NCBI GenBank assembly: GCA_028825335.1
Contig: JAPKAI010000016.1
Location: 1 to 42,471 of the forward strand
DNA length: 42,471 bases
Direction: 5' to 3'
DNA from: Gammaproteobacteria bacterium
Lineage (GTDB): Bacteria; Pseudomonadota; Gammaproteobacteria; Pseudomonadales; Pseudohongiellaceae
A model generated the notes under the pieces. It made no database searches, was not told where the DNA came from, and saw nothing but the letters and a program-made list of their open reading frames with translations. This document shows positions 17,698-26,751 of the stretch, in pieces. Within the stretch, counting starts at the first letter, position 1. Each line of letters begins with the position of its first letter. The position numbers were made by a program, and so were the translations under genes.

Positions 17698-18657
17698 ATG
17701 AGCCATCACGAAATAATAACAGAACTCAAAAATTGGTTATCGCTTCAAATTATAGGCCAGGAGCGCCTAATTGATCGCTTACTGATTGCATTGCTGGCTG
17801 ATGGCCATTTACTGGTAGAGGGCGCACCCGGCTTGGCAAAGACCAAAGCGATCAAAGATCTTTCACGAGCCATAGAGGGCGATTTTCACCGCATCCAATT
17901 TACACCCGACTTACTACCTAGCGATATTACAGGTACAGAGGTATATCGGCCGGAAGACGGTACATTCGTCTTCCAACAAGGCCCTATTTTCCACAATCTG
18001 GTGCTGGCAGATGAAATCAACCGCGCACCGGCGAAGGTGCAGTCAGCACTTTTAGAGGCGATGGGTGAACATCAGGTCAGTGTTGGCCGCGAATCCTTCC
18101 AGTTGCCACCCCTGTTTCTCGTGATGGCGACCCAGAACCCAATTGAGCAGGAAGGCACCTATCCACTTCCTGAAGCACAACTAGACCGTTTCCTCATGCA
18201 CGTTACGATCGACTACCCGAAGATCGAAGCAGAGCGAAAAATCCTGCACCTTGTCCGCAATGAGGCTGCCAATCACGTAGCAGAATCTCCGAAAGAGGTA
18301 ACTCAAGAGTGCCTATTCGCAGCGCGCTTGGAAATCCTGAACATGCACATGGCGCCAGAGGTTGAGGAATACATAATTCAACTGATCATGGCGACACGAA
18401 CACCAGAGAATTATGGCGAGGACCTTGCATCTTGGCTGGAATATGGTGCCAGCCCTCGCGGCACGATCTCGCTAGACCGATGCGCACGGGCCCATGCATG
18501 GATTCAGGGTAGAGACTTCGTAAGCCCAGATGATGTACAGGAAGTCCTTTTCGACTGTCTGCGCCATCGCATCCTATTGAGCTTCGAGGCAGAAGCCAGC
18601 GGTATCACTCCAGATAAAGTGCTTGAGACTATTCGCGAACGCGTACCTTCAGCCTAG
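17698..18657 (+). CDS. moxR: MoxR-family AAA+ ATPase of the Bat operon
   Basis: The 319-residue AAA+ chaperone-like ATPase has Walker A EGAPGLAKTK (residues 41-50, Lys48), Walker [10 protein letters not shown] (Asp105, Glu106), sensor 1 VMATQNPIEQEGTYPLPEAQ and the MoxR lid domain with YGASPRGTISL. In this family the ATPase works with VWA-domain proteins encoded alongside, probably to insert metals or remodel envelope complexes. It is the first gene of a seven-gene plus-strand run. The next gene starts 18 bases after its stop. It belongs to a different MoxR subgroup from the broken copy at 26745-27579 (EGAPGLAKT here, EDLPGMGKT there). Confidence 0.95.
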   Translation: MSHHEIITELKNWLSLQIIGQERLIDRLLIALLADGHLLVEGAPGLAKTKAIKDLSRAIEGDFHRIQFTPDLLPSDITGTEVYRPEDGTFVFQQGPIFHNLVLADEINRAPAKVQSALLEAMGEHQVSVGRESFQLPPLFLVMATQNPIEQEGTYPLPEAQLDRFLMHVTIDYPKIEAERKILHLVRNEAANHVAESPKEVTQECLFAARLEILNMHMAPEVEEYIIQLIMATRTPENYGEDLASWLEYGASPRGTISLDRCARAHAWIQGRDFVSPDDVQEVLFDCLRHRILLSFEAEASGITPDKVLETIRERVPSA

Positions 18658-18675
18658 CAAACGCCAAGGCTTATC

Positions 18676-19656
18676 ATGTCAGCGAAGCTTAACAGCGACC
18701 CACATTTCGCCCGCTACCAGAGTACTGGAGCGGTCATCAGCTTGGAAGAGTTGTTGATTCAGCGCCATGCAGCAAAGAATCTCGATTACTTAGCTCATTC
18801 CCGCTCCATCGCCGGTATTTCGGGGCTGCATCTGTCCAAGATGCGTGGCCGCGGACTCGACTTCGAAGAGTTCAGACCCTATCAAGCAGGCGATGATATA
18901 CGGCTTATTGACTGGCGGGTCACCGCTCGAACAAATAAACCCTTTACCAAAGTCTTCCGAGAAGAGCGGGAACGACCCGTTATCATCGCGGTCGACCAGA
19001 CTCACAACATGTTTTTTGGTAGCCAGGTCGCCTTCAAGTCGGTTCTAGCAGCTCAGGCCGCCGCACTACTGTGCTGGCTTGCCATCGATAATGGCGATCG
19101 AGTCGGCGGACTGGTGTTTTCCAATTGGGGCTCGTCCTTGGTTCGGCCCAAGCGCAGCCGTCGATCGGCGCTGCATTTGCTGAATCAAGTCTATAAATAT
19201 AATCAGGAGCTGCAGCACGTTAAGGATCCTGAGACCCACAGAGAACCAGAAGAAGGCTTTAAGCCTGGCTTGGCTCACGCTCTCGGTCAAATACGGCGCA
19301 TCACTAAGCCCGGCAGTACGCTGTATGTAATCTCCGATTTTATGACGCTGGATGCGAAGGCATTGCAGTATCTAAATCAGCTATCGCAGCACAATAACGT
19401 GGTCTGCTGCATGGTGTATGACGCCTTAGAGGAATCTTTACCAGTACCCGGTATCTATAGCATCACCGACGGCTCCAGCAAAGGCGCGCTCAATACCCAT
19501 AGCAACAAGGCGCGCAATCGCTACAAAGAACAGTTTCAGCAACGTATGCAAGGCATCGAGTCGGAATTAGACAAGCTGAGGATTCAACTCATTAAAATGC
19601 GGACCAATCAATTGGTCGTGGAGCAGATACGGCAATGGATAGCGAAGAGCTCTTAG
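18676..19656 (+). CDS. DUF58 domain protein of the Bat operon
   Basis: The 326-residue soluble protein has the DUF58 signature: RGLDFEEFRPYQAGDDIRLI, then DWRVTARTNKPFTKVFREE. A degenerate VWA-like fold follows, with VIIAVDQTHNM in place of a full MIDAS. DUF58 proteins nearly always sit beside MoxR ATPases and VWA proteins and are thought to be part of the same complex. Their exact activity is not established. The end overlaps the DUF4381 gene by 22 bases, which suggests coupled translation. Unlike YeaD/TgpA-associated DUF58 proteins it has no N-terminal membrane pair. Confidence 0.93.
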   Translation: MSAKLNSDPHFARYQSTGAVISLEELLIQRHAAKNLDYLAHSRSIAGISGLHLSKMRGRGLDFEEFRPYQAGDDIRLIDWRVTARTNKPFTKVFREERERPVIIAVDQTHNMFFGSQVAFKSVLAAQAAALLCWLAIDNGDRVGGLVFSNWGSSLVRPKRSRRSALHLLNQVYKYNQELQHVKDPETHREPEEGFKPGLAHALGQIRRITKPGSTLYVISDFMTLDAKALQYLNQLSQHNNVVCCMVYDALEESLPVPGIYSITDGSSKGALNTHSNKARNRYKEQFQQRMQGIESELDKLRIQLIKMRTNQLVVEQIRQWIAKSS

Positions 19657-20201
19657 CTCAACTAGCCGACATTCACCTTCCCGAACCGGTAAGCTACTGG
19701 CCGCCGGCTATTGGCTGGTGGATTCTCGCCGCTATCGTCCTATTTATGCTGGTTATCTTGTTTCGAAAATTAACTAGCAGAGCGCACCAGCAGAGGATCT
19801 GCCGATACGCTCTGGCCGAGCTGCAGCGCTGCTATGACAGCTATTCCCAAGCAGACCCGGCTAACATGGATCAAAGCAAGCTCGACTACGTCAATCAATT
19901 CAATACCGTGGTTCGCCGCGTAGCGCTGGTGCACTACCCACAGGCCAATGCAGCCAGCCTAGACGGAGCCTCATGGGTTGATTTTATCCGTCAAAAAGGG
20001 GAATCTTCCCTCATGACCGACGACATCGCTACAGCCCTGCAATACGGCCGTTTCCAGACTAAGTGCGAAGTGGATGTAGACGCCATGCAGAGCTTCGGTC
20101 AGCAGTGGATCGAGAGCCTCTATAAAGGTGATAATAAGTCTAACGATGACCCCAGTGACGAAACTGCCTCAGCAGCTCAGGGGCTAAGCTCAGATGCTTG
20201 A
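19635..20201 (+). CDS. DUF4381 single-pass membrane protein of the Bat operon
   Basis: The 188-residue protein has a short N-terminal segment LADIHLPEPVSYWPPAIGWW, one membrane helix (about residues 28-46) and a cytoplasmic helical domain. The P.....WPPA.GWW.L opening is typical of DUF4381, found next to BatA/BatB genes in Proteobacteria. Function is unknown. By context it probably anchors or bridges the ATPase and the VWA proteins. It starts 22 bases inside the DUF58 gene and its own end overlaps the next start by eight bases. The C-terminal 20 residues are Asp/Ser rich and look disordered. Confidence 0.88.
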   Translation: MDSEELLAQLADIHLPEPVSYWPPAIGWWILAAIVLFMLVILFRKLTSRAHQQRICRYALAELQRCYDSYSQADPANMDQSKLDYVNQFNTVVRRVALVHYPQANAASLDGASWVDFIRQKGESSLMTDDIATALQYGRFQTKCEVDVDAMQSFGQQWIESLYKGDNKSNDDPSDETASAAQGLSSDA

Positions 20202-21255
20202 ATTTACTTGGCCCTATGTTTTCCTAGTCTTACCGCTGCCGCTAATCATTTATAAGCTCTTTGCACGTGCGCCACGTCAGGATGCGGCGCTGTACGTACC
20301 TTTCTTCAGCACTCTCAGCCGCTTGCAGTCAGATAACGAGAACATGACCTCCGGCAGATTATTAAACCTAATCTGCTGCACGGCAATTTGGTTGCTCGTG
20401 GTGATTGCCTCCAGCCGCCCACAGTGGCTAGGCGACCCCGTCCAGCTTCCATCCACCGGACGCGACCTAATGCTATCGGTAGACATCTCCGGCAGCATGG
20501 AGGCTCAGGACATGGTGGTGGGTAATCGTCAGGCCTCACGTATCGACGTAGTGAAGGCTGTTGTCGGTGACTTTGTAGAGCGCCGCGAAGGCGACCGCCT
20601 CGGTCTAATCCTATTCGCCGCCCATGCCTATATTCAGGCACCTCTCACCTTCGACCGCGAAACCGTCGGCACGCTGTTGGCCGAAGCTGAGATCGGCATC
20701 ATCGAAGAATCTGCTACAGCAATCGGCGACGCTATCGGCCTAGGTGTCATCCACCTACGTACGAGACCCGAGAACAGCCGCGTACTGGTATTACTGACCG
20801 ATGGCGTGAACAATGCCGGCGCTGTTTCGCCAGAACAGGCAGGTCAGCTCGCGCAGACAGAGAACATCAAGATCTATACGATCGGCATCGGTGCCGATCA
20901 AGTCGTGCAGCGCACATTCTTCGGCGCTAGAGCGATCAACCCGTCGGCAGAATTAGACGAAGCTGTGCTCACACAGATAGCAGAATCAACTGGAGGACGT
21001 TATTTCAGAGCTCGAGATGTGAATGATCTTGTCGATATCTATGAAGAACTAGACCTACTCGAGACCATCGAGCAGGACGAGCAGACCTACAGGCCCACTA
21101 GAGTTCTATTTTATTGGCCCCTCGGTGCAGCCGTGATAATCAGTTTCCTGCTCGCCCTATTCTCTATTCCATGGATGTCACTCGCCGGCAAAGCAAGACT
21201 AGGCAATAGCGACGATGATGATGAAGTTGAGACAACCAACGGAAGTAAAGCCTGA
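20194..21255 (+). CDS. batA: VWA-domain membrane protein, BatA-like
   Basis: The 353-residue protein has two N-terminal membrane helices (about 7-23 and 57-74), a periplasmic or cytoplasmic von Willebrand A domain (about 90-300) and a C-terminal helix near residue 310. The MIDAS metal site is DISGS (Asp97, Ser99, Ser101), with T and D partners in LLTDGVNNAG. This matches BatA, described in Bacteroides aerotolerance loci and widespread elsewhere. Its role in Gammaproteobacteria is less clear. Start and stop both overlap neighbours (8 bases upstream; TGATG downstream), so the subunits are probably made in fixed ratio. Confidence 0.92.
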   Translation: MLEFTWPYVFLVLPLPLIIYKLFARAPRQDAALYVPFFSTLSRLQSDNENMTSGRLLNLICCTAIWLLVVIASSRPQWLGDPVQLPSTGRDLMLSVDISGSMEAQDMVVGNRQASRIDVVKAVVGDFVERREGDRLGLILFAAHAYIQAPLTFDRETVGTLLAEAEIGIIEESATAIGDAIGLGVIHLRTRPENSRVLVLLTDGVNNAGAVSPEQAGQLAQTENIKIYTIGIGADQVVQRTFFGARAINPSAELDEAVLTQIAESTGGRYFRARDVNDLVDIYEELDLLETIEQDEQTYRPTRVLFYWPLGAAVIISFLLALFSIPWMSLAGKARLGNSDDDDEVETTNGSKA

Positions 21256-23039
21256 TGGAGATACTTATACCCGTCAGTTTGATCGATAATTTTCATTTCC
21301 TAAGACCAATATGGCTACTGGCACTGATTCCTGTGCTGCTATTTTTCGTCGCAATGTGGCGCGTGAATTCAGTCGTAACAGCCTGGGACAAGGCCATCGA
21401 CAAGAATCTTCTGCCCTATCTTCTAGACCGCAGTAAGAACGCATCGCAGCGAACGCCGCTGATCTTGTTATTTGCCGCCTGGGCTCTGTCCATTCTTGCG
21501 CTGGCCGGCCCTGTGTGGGAGCAGTTGCCACAACCGGTGCAGAAAAAAGAAGACGCTCTTGTCATCGTTTTTGACCTTTCGCTGTCTATGTTTGCACCGG
21601 ATCATTCGCCTAATAGGCTCGATCTAGCGAAGCGTAAGCTGCGGGACATCCTCACTCTGCGCGAAGAAGGTCAGACCGCCCTCGTCGTCTACGCTGGGGA
21701 TGCGCATACGGTGACACCGCTAACTGATGACGTGGTCACAATTGAAGCACTGGTCCCCTCGCTAAGCCCTAATATAATGCCGCTTTTTGGTAGCAAGCCA
21801 GTTGAGGCGATCGAACTCGCCATTGGGCTACTTGACGGAACTGAAGCGAACCGAGGCAAGGTGCTGCTAATGACAGACGGCATAAGTGGCTTCGACGAAG
21901 AACTGCTTATCACAGAACTATTCGCCGAGAACGACTATGAGCTTTTGATCATGGGTATCGGCACCGAAGAAGGCGCACCAATTCGCACTAATGACGGCAA
22001 CTTCCTGACAGATGAAGCTGGAGCATTGATCATCCCTACTCTGAACAAAAACGTTTTGCAGTCACTCGCCAATCGCGTCAGCGGGCGCTACCACGATATA
22101 CAGCTTGCCGATTCTGACCTAGCCTTCCTGCTTTCGGACTTCGAACTATTAGATGAAGACCAAATGTCGGATGTCGAAGAGGAGTTCGATGTTTGGCATG
22201 AGTTCGGTCCTTGGTTATTGCTGTTGGTTCTACCGATCGCTGCCATGAGTTTCCGTCGCGGTTGGTTATTCAGCCTCGTTCTAGTTACCGGCTCCGGCAT
22301 GATGCTACCAAGCCAGCAGGTACAAGCGCTCGAATGGAAAGACCTTTGGATGACAAGGGATCAACAGGCCGCTGAGGCTTTCGCGAGCGAAGAACACTCT
22401 ACCGCTGCATTGCTATTCGAGGCGACCGACTGGGCCGGAGCAGCTAATTACAAAGCGGCGAATTACGAGGCCGCAATAGCATCCTTCAGCTCCATCGATA
22501 CTGTAGATGGGCACTACAACCGAGGCAACGCCCTCGCCTTGTCCGGCAACTACGCCGAGTCTATAGCTGCCTACGACATGGCGCTTAGCTTAGAACTTGG
22601 CCATGTCGATTCACTTCAGAACAAAGCAATCGTCGAGCAACTGTTAGAGCAAGAAGAAGCTGAGAACGGCGAGAACCAGGAAGGCGAAGACCAAGAAAAC
22701 GAGTCAGAACAGAATTCCGAGAACGAGTCAGATCAAGACTCCGAAAGCAGTGAACAGCAAGATCAAGAGAGCCAGGAAGGCGATCAAAGTCAGCAAGATC
22801 AAGAGCAGCAGAATCAACCACCGGAAGAACAAGAAGGTTCCGAGTCGAATAGCGAGCAGAATACGCCTAGCGAAACGACCAATGAAGAATTTGAAGAGCA
22901 ACAATCTCTTGAACAGTGGTTACGGCGCATCGAAGACGACCCGGGCGAACTGCTGCGCCGCAAATTCAGATACCAATACCGACAGCGTCAATTAAATGGC
23001 ACGGCAAATAGCCTACAAAATGGAGGACAGATCTGGTGA
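21255..23039 (+). CDS. batB: VWA-TPR fusion protein, BatB/BatC-like
   Basis: The 594-residue protein joins two modules. The first has two membrane helices and a VWA domain with MIDAS DLSLS (Asp107, Ser109, Ser111) and LLMTDGISG. After a membrane pair near residues 315-350 come TPR-type repeats (about 385-462, including GHYNRGNALALSGNYAESIA). Then follows an 80-residue Glu/Gln/Ser/Asn tract of low complexity and a short conserved EQWLRRIEDDPGELLRRKF end. In Bacteroides, BatB and BatC are separate proteins; here they form one chain, the usual arrangement in Proteobacteria. The ATG overlaps the preceding stop as TGATG. The repeats and the QWL.RI.DDP.ELL motif probably mediate protein binding. 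Confidence 0.92.
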   Translation: MEILIPVSLIDNFHFLRPIWLLALIPVLLFFVAMWRVNSVVTAWDKAIDKNLLPYLLDRSKNASQRTPLILLFAAWALSILALAGPVWEQLPQPVQKKEDALVIVFDLSLSMFAPDHSPNRLDLAKRKLRDILTLREEGQTALVVYAGDAHTVTPLTDDVVTIEALVPSLSPNIMPLFGSKPVEAIELAIGLLDGTEANRGKVLLMTDGISGFDEELLITELFAENDYELLIMGIGTEEGAPIRTNDGNFLTDEAGALIIPTLNKNVLQSLANRVSGRYHDIQLADSDLAFLLSDFELLDEDQMSDVEEEFDVWHEFGPWLLLLVLPIAAMSFRRGWLFSLVLVTGSGMMLPSQQVQALEWKDLWMTRDQQAAEAFASEEHSTAALLFEATDWAGAANYKAANYEAAIASFSSIDTVDGHYNRGNALALSGNYAESIAAYDMALSLELGHVDSLQNKAIVEQLLEQEEAENGENQEGEDQENESEQNSENESDQDSESSEQQDQESQEGDQSQQDQEQQNQPPEEQEGSESNSEQNTPSETTNEEFEEQQSLEQWLRRIEDDPGELLRRKFRYQYRQRQLNGTANSLQNGGQIW

Positions 23040-24820
23040 GAATTAAGTCACGACTGGCATTCATATTACTCTGCCTCGGCCTAACACTATTCTCAACGGC
23101 GCAGGCGCAGGAGGTAGAGATCTCTCTCGATCGCAACGAGATCGCGCGCGGCGAAACCGTAACACTCACTATACGAATCTACGATCAGCGCCAAGGTATG
23201 CAATTAGACCTGACTCCGCTAACCAGTCAGTTTGATGTGCTGGGCACCAGAACCTCTAGCCAGATAAGAAGTGTCAATGGCGCGGTTGAAGCGTGGACTG
23301 ACTACATAGTTACGTTATTCCCTCTCGAAGAAGGCGAATTAATAATTCCTGAATTAGATATCAATGGAACAACGACAGCACCAATACAAGTCACTGTGAC
23401 GAATGAGGGCCCTCGCTCCAACCAATCGAACGAAGAGTTATACCTAGAAATAGAGACAAACAAAGAGTCTGTCTACGTGCAGGAACAGCTGTTGTTCACA
23501 GTTCGCCTCTACTACACGATCAACGGCATTCGAAACCCACAATTCACCGAACTCGAGATGGAAGACTCAGTCATCCAGCTGATCGGCTCTCCCAATCAAT
23601 ATGAGAAGCTCATCGATGGAGAACGCTACGGTGTCTACGAGAAGCGCTATGTCATCTTTCCACAGCGAAGCGGCCCCTTAGAGGTGCCTGACATACTGTT
23701 TCGCGGCGAGGTCACTGATGGGTCTAGTAACTTTGTATTTAGAAACCTCAACACCCGTCGCGTTACCGCATTCATCGAAGGCATAACAATTGATGTTTTG
23801 GAACGACCTGTTGCTATTCAGGGCAACGATTTCTGGCTGCCGGTGTCAAACCTCGCACTGGAGGAAAGCTGGAGCACAGACATCAACAATCTGAAAGTTG
23901 GCGACAGCGTCGTACGCACAGTGACCATGACCGCAGACGGCCTAGACGGAGCCGTACTGCCACCATTTGGCCCCGAAGAGATCGAAGGCTTAAACCTATA
24001 CCCAGACCCAGCAGAGATCGAACGCACCTTTGTAGAAGGAGCGATCGTTGGCACCCGAATAGAAACCACGTCCATAGTGCCTATCGCAAGCGGCAATGTG
24101 CTCATTCCCGAGATATCAATCCCTTGGTGGAACATAAATACCAACCAGCAAGAGGTTACTATCATTCCCACAACTAGATTAGTGATTGCGACTATCACCG
24201 GCGAGATACCCGCCGAACAGACCGTGGCCAGTTCCGAAAACCTAGAGGAGCTACTATCTCAACTACCGATAGTAGATCAGGACATGATAGATGAACAAGC
24301 AGAGGCAGAATTCATTGAAGTAAAGGCCTCATGGCTTAACTATACAATCGCCACCGCGTTCATCATCGTGATGTTCAGTATCTACAAACTCGTAATCGCG
24401 GACAACAAGCGTGAGATCAACGAATATCTGCAACGTCTAAAGACGCAGTTAGCAGCGAACTACAACCCAAACAACAACGAACGCGTAGCCTACAAGCAAC
24501 TCGTGGGTGCCTGCGGCAGCAATGACCTCACGACAATACGAAAAACGCTCATAACATGGTGTGATCACCACATCGATAGCCGCTACGTAATCAGCATGGA
24601 AGACATTCTGCAGCAGAGTGAATCCCCCGCCCTTCACGAACACGTACGCAATATTCAAACAGCTCTGTTCCAAATTAATGACAATCAAGCGAGCAGCAGC
24701 ACATTCGATGCCAAACACCTGCTGCAGCTCATCTCGCAGCTAAGAAAGAGCAAACTACGCGTGCAAAAGAAACAGCTACAAGAAGACCAATATTCACTAC
24801 CACCGCTTTACAAGACTTAG
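23036..24820 (+). CDS. batD: BatD-like protein
   Basis: The 594-residue protein starts with GTG overlapping the previous stop (GTGA). It has a signal peptide (residues 1-25, ending STAQAQ), a long beta-sandwich periplasmic region opening with EISLDRNEIARGETVTLTI, one membrane helix at about 433-455, and a cytoplasmic helical tail. This is the BatD (oxygen tolerance) architecture. It would present the periplasmic face of a complex with the two VWA proteins. It is the last clear member of the coupled operon. The SUI1-family gene follows after 26 bases. Confidence 0.9.
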   Translation: MRIKSRLAFILLCLGLTLFSTAQAQEVEISLDRNEIARGETVTLTIRIYDQRQGMQLDLTPLTSQFDVLGTRTSSQIRSVNGAVEAWTDYIVTLFPLEEGELIIPELDINGTTTAPIQVTVTNEGPRSNQSNEELYLEIETNKESVYVQEQLLFTVRLYYTINGIRNPQFTELEMEDSVIQLIGSPNQYEKLIDGERYGVYEKRYVIFPQRSGPLEVPDILFRGEVTDGSSNFVFRNLNTRRVTAFIEGITIDVLERPVAIQGNDFWLPVSNLALEESWSTDINNLKVGDSVVRTVTMTADGLDGAVLPPFGPEEIEGLNLYPDPAEIERTFVEGAIVGTRIETTSIVPIASGNVLIPEISIPWWNINTNQQEVTIIPTTRLVIATITGEIPAEQTVASSENLEELLSQLPIVDQDMIDEQAEAEFIEVKASWLNYTIATAFIIVMFSIYKLVIADNKREINEYLQRLKTQLAANYNPNNNERVAYKQLVGACGSNDLTTIRKTLITWCDHHIDSRYVISMEDILQQSESPALHEHVRNIQTALFQINDNQASSSTFDAKHLLQLISQLRKSKLRVQKKQLQEDQYSLPPLYKT

Positions 24821-24846
24821 CACAAAGAGACTCGCGGCTTATTACC

Positions 24847-25206
24847 ATGAGTAACTCTCGCCTAGTCTATAGCTCCGAGTCCTCTATCTGCCCTGGCTGT
24901 CACAAGCCCCTGCGCAAATGCAAATGCCGCCTTGTCCAAGACAATGGCAACCCCAGGCAGGTCGTCGACCCGCCAATCAGAATCAGCAGGGAATCCAAAG
25001 GCCGAAAAGGCAAAGGTGTCACCCTAATCTCAGGCTTAGAGATGAACGACGCTGATCTCAAGTCCCTTGCCAAGAAACTTAAGGCTTTATGCGGCTCCGG
25101 TGGCACCGTAAAGAATGCCACCATCGAGGTTCAGGGCGACCATCGCGATCAAATCAAACTGGAATTGGACAAGCATTTCAAGAATGTGAAGCTATCTGGA
25201 GGCTGA
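24847..25206 (+). CDS. yciH: SUI1/eIF1-family protein YciH with a cysteine knuckle
   Basis: The 119-residue protein has a C-terminal eIF1-like domain (about 45-119): SKGRKGKGVTLISGLEMND, then CGSGGTVKNATIEVQGDHRD and a closing VKLSGG, as in E. coli YciH. These proteins resemble eukaryotic initiation factor 1 and can influence start-site fidelity in vitro. The cellular role is unsettled. The N-terminus adds CPGCHKPLRKCKC (Cys15, Cys18, Cys25, Cys27), a probable zinc knuckle that E. coli YciH lacks but Pseudomonas-type homologues have. No good ribosome site precedes the ATG. Its place directly after batD may be chance or read-through. Confidence 0.93.
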   Translation: MSNSRLVYSSESSICPGCHKPLRKCKCRLVQDNGNPRQVVDPPIRISRESKGRKGKGVTLISGLEMNDADLKSLAKKLKALCGSGGTVKNATIEVQGDHRDQIKLELDKHFKNVKLSGG

Positions 25207-25682
25207 TGATCCACCTTAGATGAAGCCTAGCCTATAGTTAATCGGAACCTCACAGCGAATAACTACATACACTCTAGCGGGCTACTCCCGGCATAGTGTC
25301 TCCCTAGAACATGCGAGTAACTCTGAGTAGCTGCCACATCGCTGTGCCCCTATAATTCTTACACAGTCCGAAGATCAGCCCCTCTAGCAAAAATTCCGAC
25401 GTTCCTGGGTTTAATTCGCTGGACACACGCTTTCTCGCTCAAGGCAGGATACCCTCGACAATGAGGAATTTCTAAATGAGTGGTTTAGGGCGCACAGTTA
25501 AAACTCTGCGAAGATAAATACTAGCCGGGTCACATAAACAAATGTTATATCTGCAAATGGGTTACGGTACAGCGCAACAACACATAGTTCCTCTAAAGGC
25601 CTTATGGAGTTCTAATGCGTATAGTGCAGACCCTTTTGGCAATGGATCTTACATAATCAATGAATGAAGTAGGTATAGATAC
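25207..25682. other. Gene-free interval of 476 bases
   Basis: I see no open frame of useful length, no tRNA cloverleaf and no strong hairpin. Only a 13-codon ATG frame near 25475 is present. The interval separates the Bat/yciH run from the membrane-protein pair and presumably holds the promoter of the latter. Confidence 0.6.
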
Positions 25683-26060
25683 ATGATACTTGGTAGAACA
25701 CTTCTAGGAATTTCCGCTCTCGTCTTTATTGGCTACGGGCTTGTCAGCTTGGCATCTCCAGCTATTCCATCAGGGCTCGCCGGCTTGGAAATGAGCAACG
25801 GTGATGCATTTGCCGAAATCGGAGCAATGTATGGCGGACTGCAGATCGGAATAGGCATATTCTGCCTATTGGCTTTTCTAAAATCGGACTTTTACAGCGC
25901 AGGCCTAGTGCTTCTCATACTAGGCATAGGAACCTTGGCGATGGCCCGGTTGATTTCATTTCTGTTGGCAACGGATCCCGTCAGCGCTTATACCTATAGC
26001 GCATTAGCTTATGAATTTACTACCGCAATACTCGCGACGACGGCCCTGTTAAAAAAATAA
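25683..26060 (+). CDS. DUF4345-like small membrane protein
   Basis: The 125-residue protein is almost entirely hydrophobic, with four predicted membrane helices (about 4-24, 47-65, 72-93 and 100-122). The segment FAEIGAMYGGLQIGIGIFCL matches the E.RAMYGGLQ.G.G pattern of DUF4345, a family of small inner-membrane proteins of unknown function. The ATG is one base before the next gene's region begins: its stop is followed by a single base and then the next ATG, so the two are almost certainly translated from one transcript. No substrate can be inferred. Confidence 0.8.
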   Translation: MILGRTLLGISALVFIGYGLVSLASPAIPSGLAGLEMSNGDAFAEIGAMYGGLQIGIGIFCLLAFLKSDFYSAGLVLLILGIGTLAMARLISFLLATDPVSAYTYSALAYEFTTAILATTALLKK

Positions 26061-26061
26061 T

Positions 26062-26601
26062 ATGACTCAACACGAATACATCTTCATTGCAGTCTCCATT
26101 ATCCTTGGCCTGGCAATCACCCGCCTGCTGCACACCATAGCGATGCAAATACGTGCCTACAGCAGGGTTCTATTCCACTGGTCTTCGGCAATCTGGGCAT
26201 TCAGCATCATGCTCTACATTTTGCAACTCTGGTGGGTCGGCTGGGGTCTGCGCGTCATAGAGCAGTGGACATTTCTGGACTTCATTGTACTAGTGTTCGG
26301 GTCCTCCTGTATTTACGGCGCCGCCGAGATGGCACTATCGATCCCAGAAGACGGCACGCTTAACATGCTAGAGGAGAGTCAGCACTTGGGTCGCCTTTCC
26401 GCGCTATCAATGCTGTTGTATTTCTTGGTGGGGCCATACGTCAACATATTCATGTATAAAAATGCAGTTATACCCTCGATAGCCGTTCCTTCGCTGGGCA
26501 TCTTATTGATGGTCTCCGTGATCTTTTTCCCTGGACGCTTCAAGCTATGGTCGGTCCTATTTGCAATATATTCCTTATTCGTAATAACACTCACAGTATG
26601 A
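26062..26601 (+). CDS. Uncharacterised six-helix membrane protein
   Basis: The 179-residue protein has about six membrane helices (near 7-27, 39-60, 70-90, 112-132, 137-152 and 159-178). The N-terminus EYIFIAVSIILGLAITRLLH has the look of a group of bacterial membrane proteins with an SIILGLAIT.LL opening. I know no function for them. A cytoplasmic or periplasmic loop holds acidic residues (SIPEDGTLNMLEESQH). It begins one base after the DUF4345-like gene, so the two form a pair. The reading frame continues open for 49 more codons after its TGA stop (see next entry). Confidence 0.75.
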   Translation: MTQHEYIFIAVSIILGLAITRLLHTIAMQIRAYSRVLFHWSSAIWAFSIMLYILQLWWVGWGLRVIEQWTFLDFIVLVFGSSCIYGAAEMALSIPEDGTLNMLEESQHLGRLSALSMLLYFLVGPYVNIFMYKNAVIPSIAVPSLGILLMVSVIFFPGRFKLWSVLFAIYSLFVITLTV

Positions 26602-26751
26602 ACGGAGATTGTTATTCGATTTAGATATAACCGGGAGCAAGCCAATATAGTAGTAGATGGCTTGGAACTTCTGATTGGACGCTTGGCGCAACTAAAAATG
26701 GCAATCAATTCCGAAAGGAAATTGGCTCTGGCATTACCTACTAATCAATAA
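26602..26751 (+). other. Open in-frame extension beyond the stop of the membrane protein
   Basis: After the TGA at 26599-26601 the same frame stays open for 49 codons to a TAA at 26749. The predicted chain is protein-like: IRFRYNREQANIVVDGLELL then IGRLAQLKMAINSERK. It has no start codon of its own. An ATG overlapping the TGA (26598-26600) opens a second frame that stops after eight codons. It may be a soluble tail cut off by a nonsense mutation, a frameshifted small gene, or chance. Confidence 0.35.

Noticed and set aside
22650-22900. Repetitive-looking GAA/CAG/GAG stretch as a possible satellite or CRISPR
   Set aside because: It is the in-frame Glu/Gln/Ser low-complexity tract of the BatB-like protein; there is no regular repeat and spacer pattern.
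25350-25450. Possible tRNA-like T-loop (GGGTTTAATTC)
   Set aside because: No matching acceptor stem, anticodon arm or CCA context could be folded around it.
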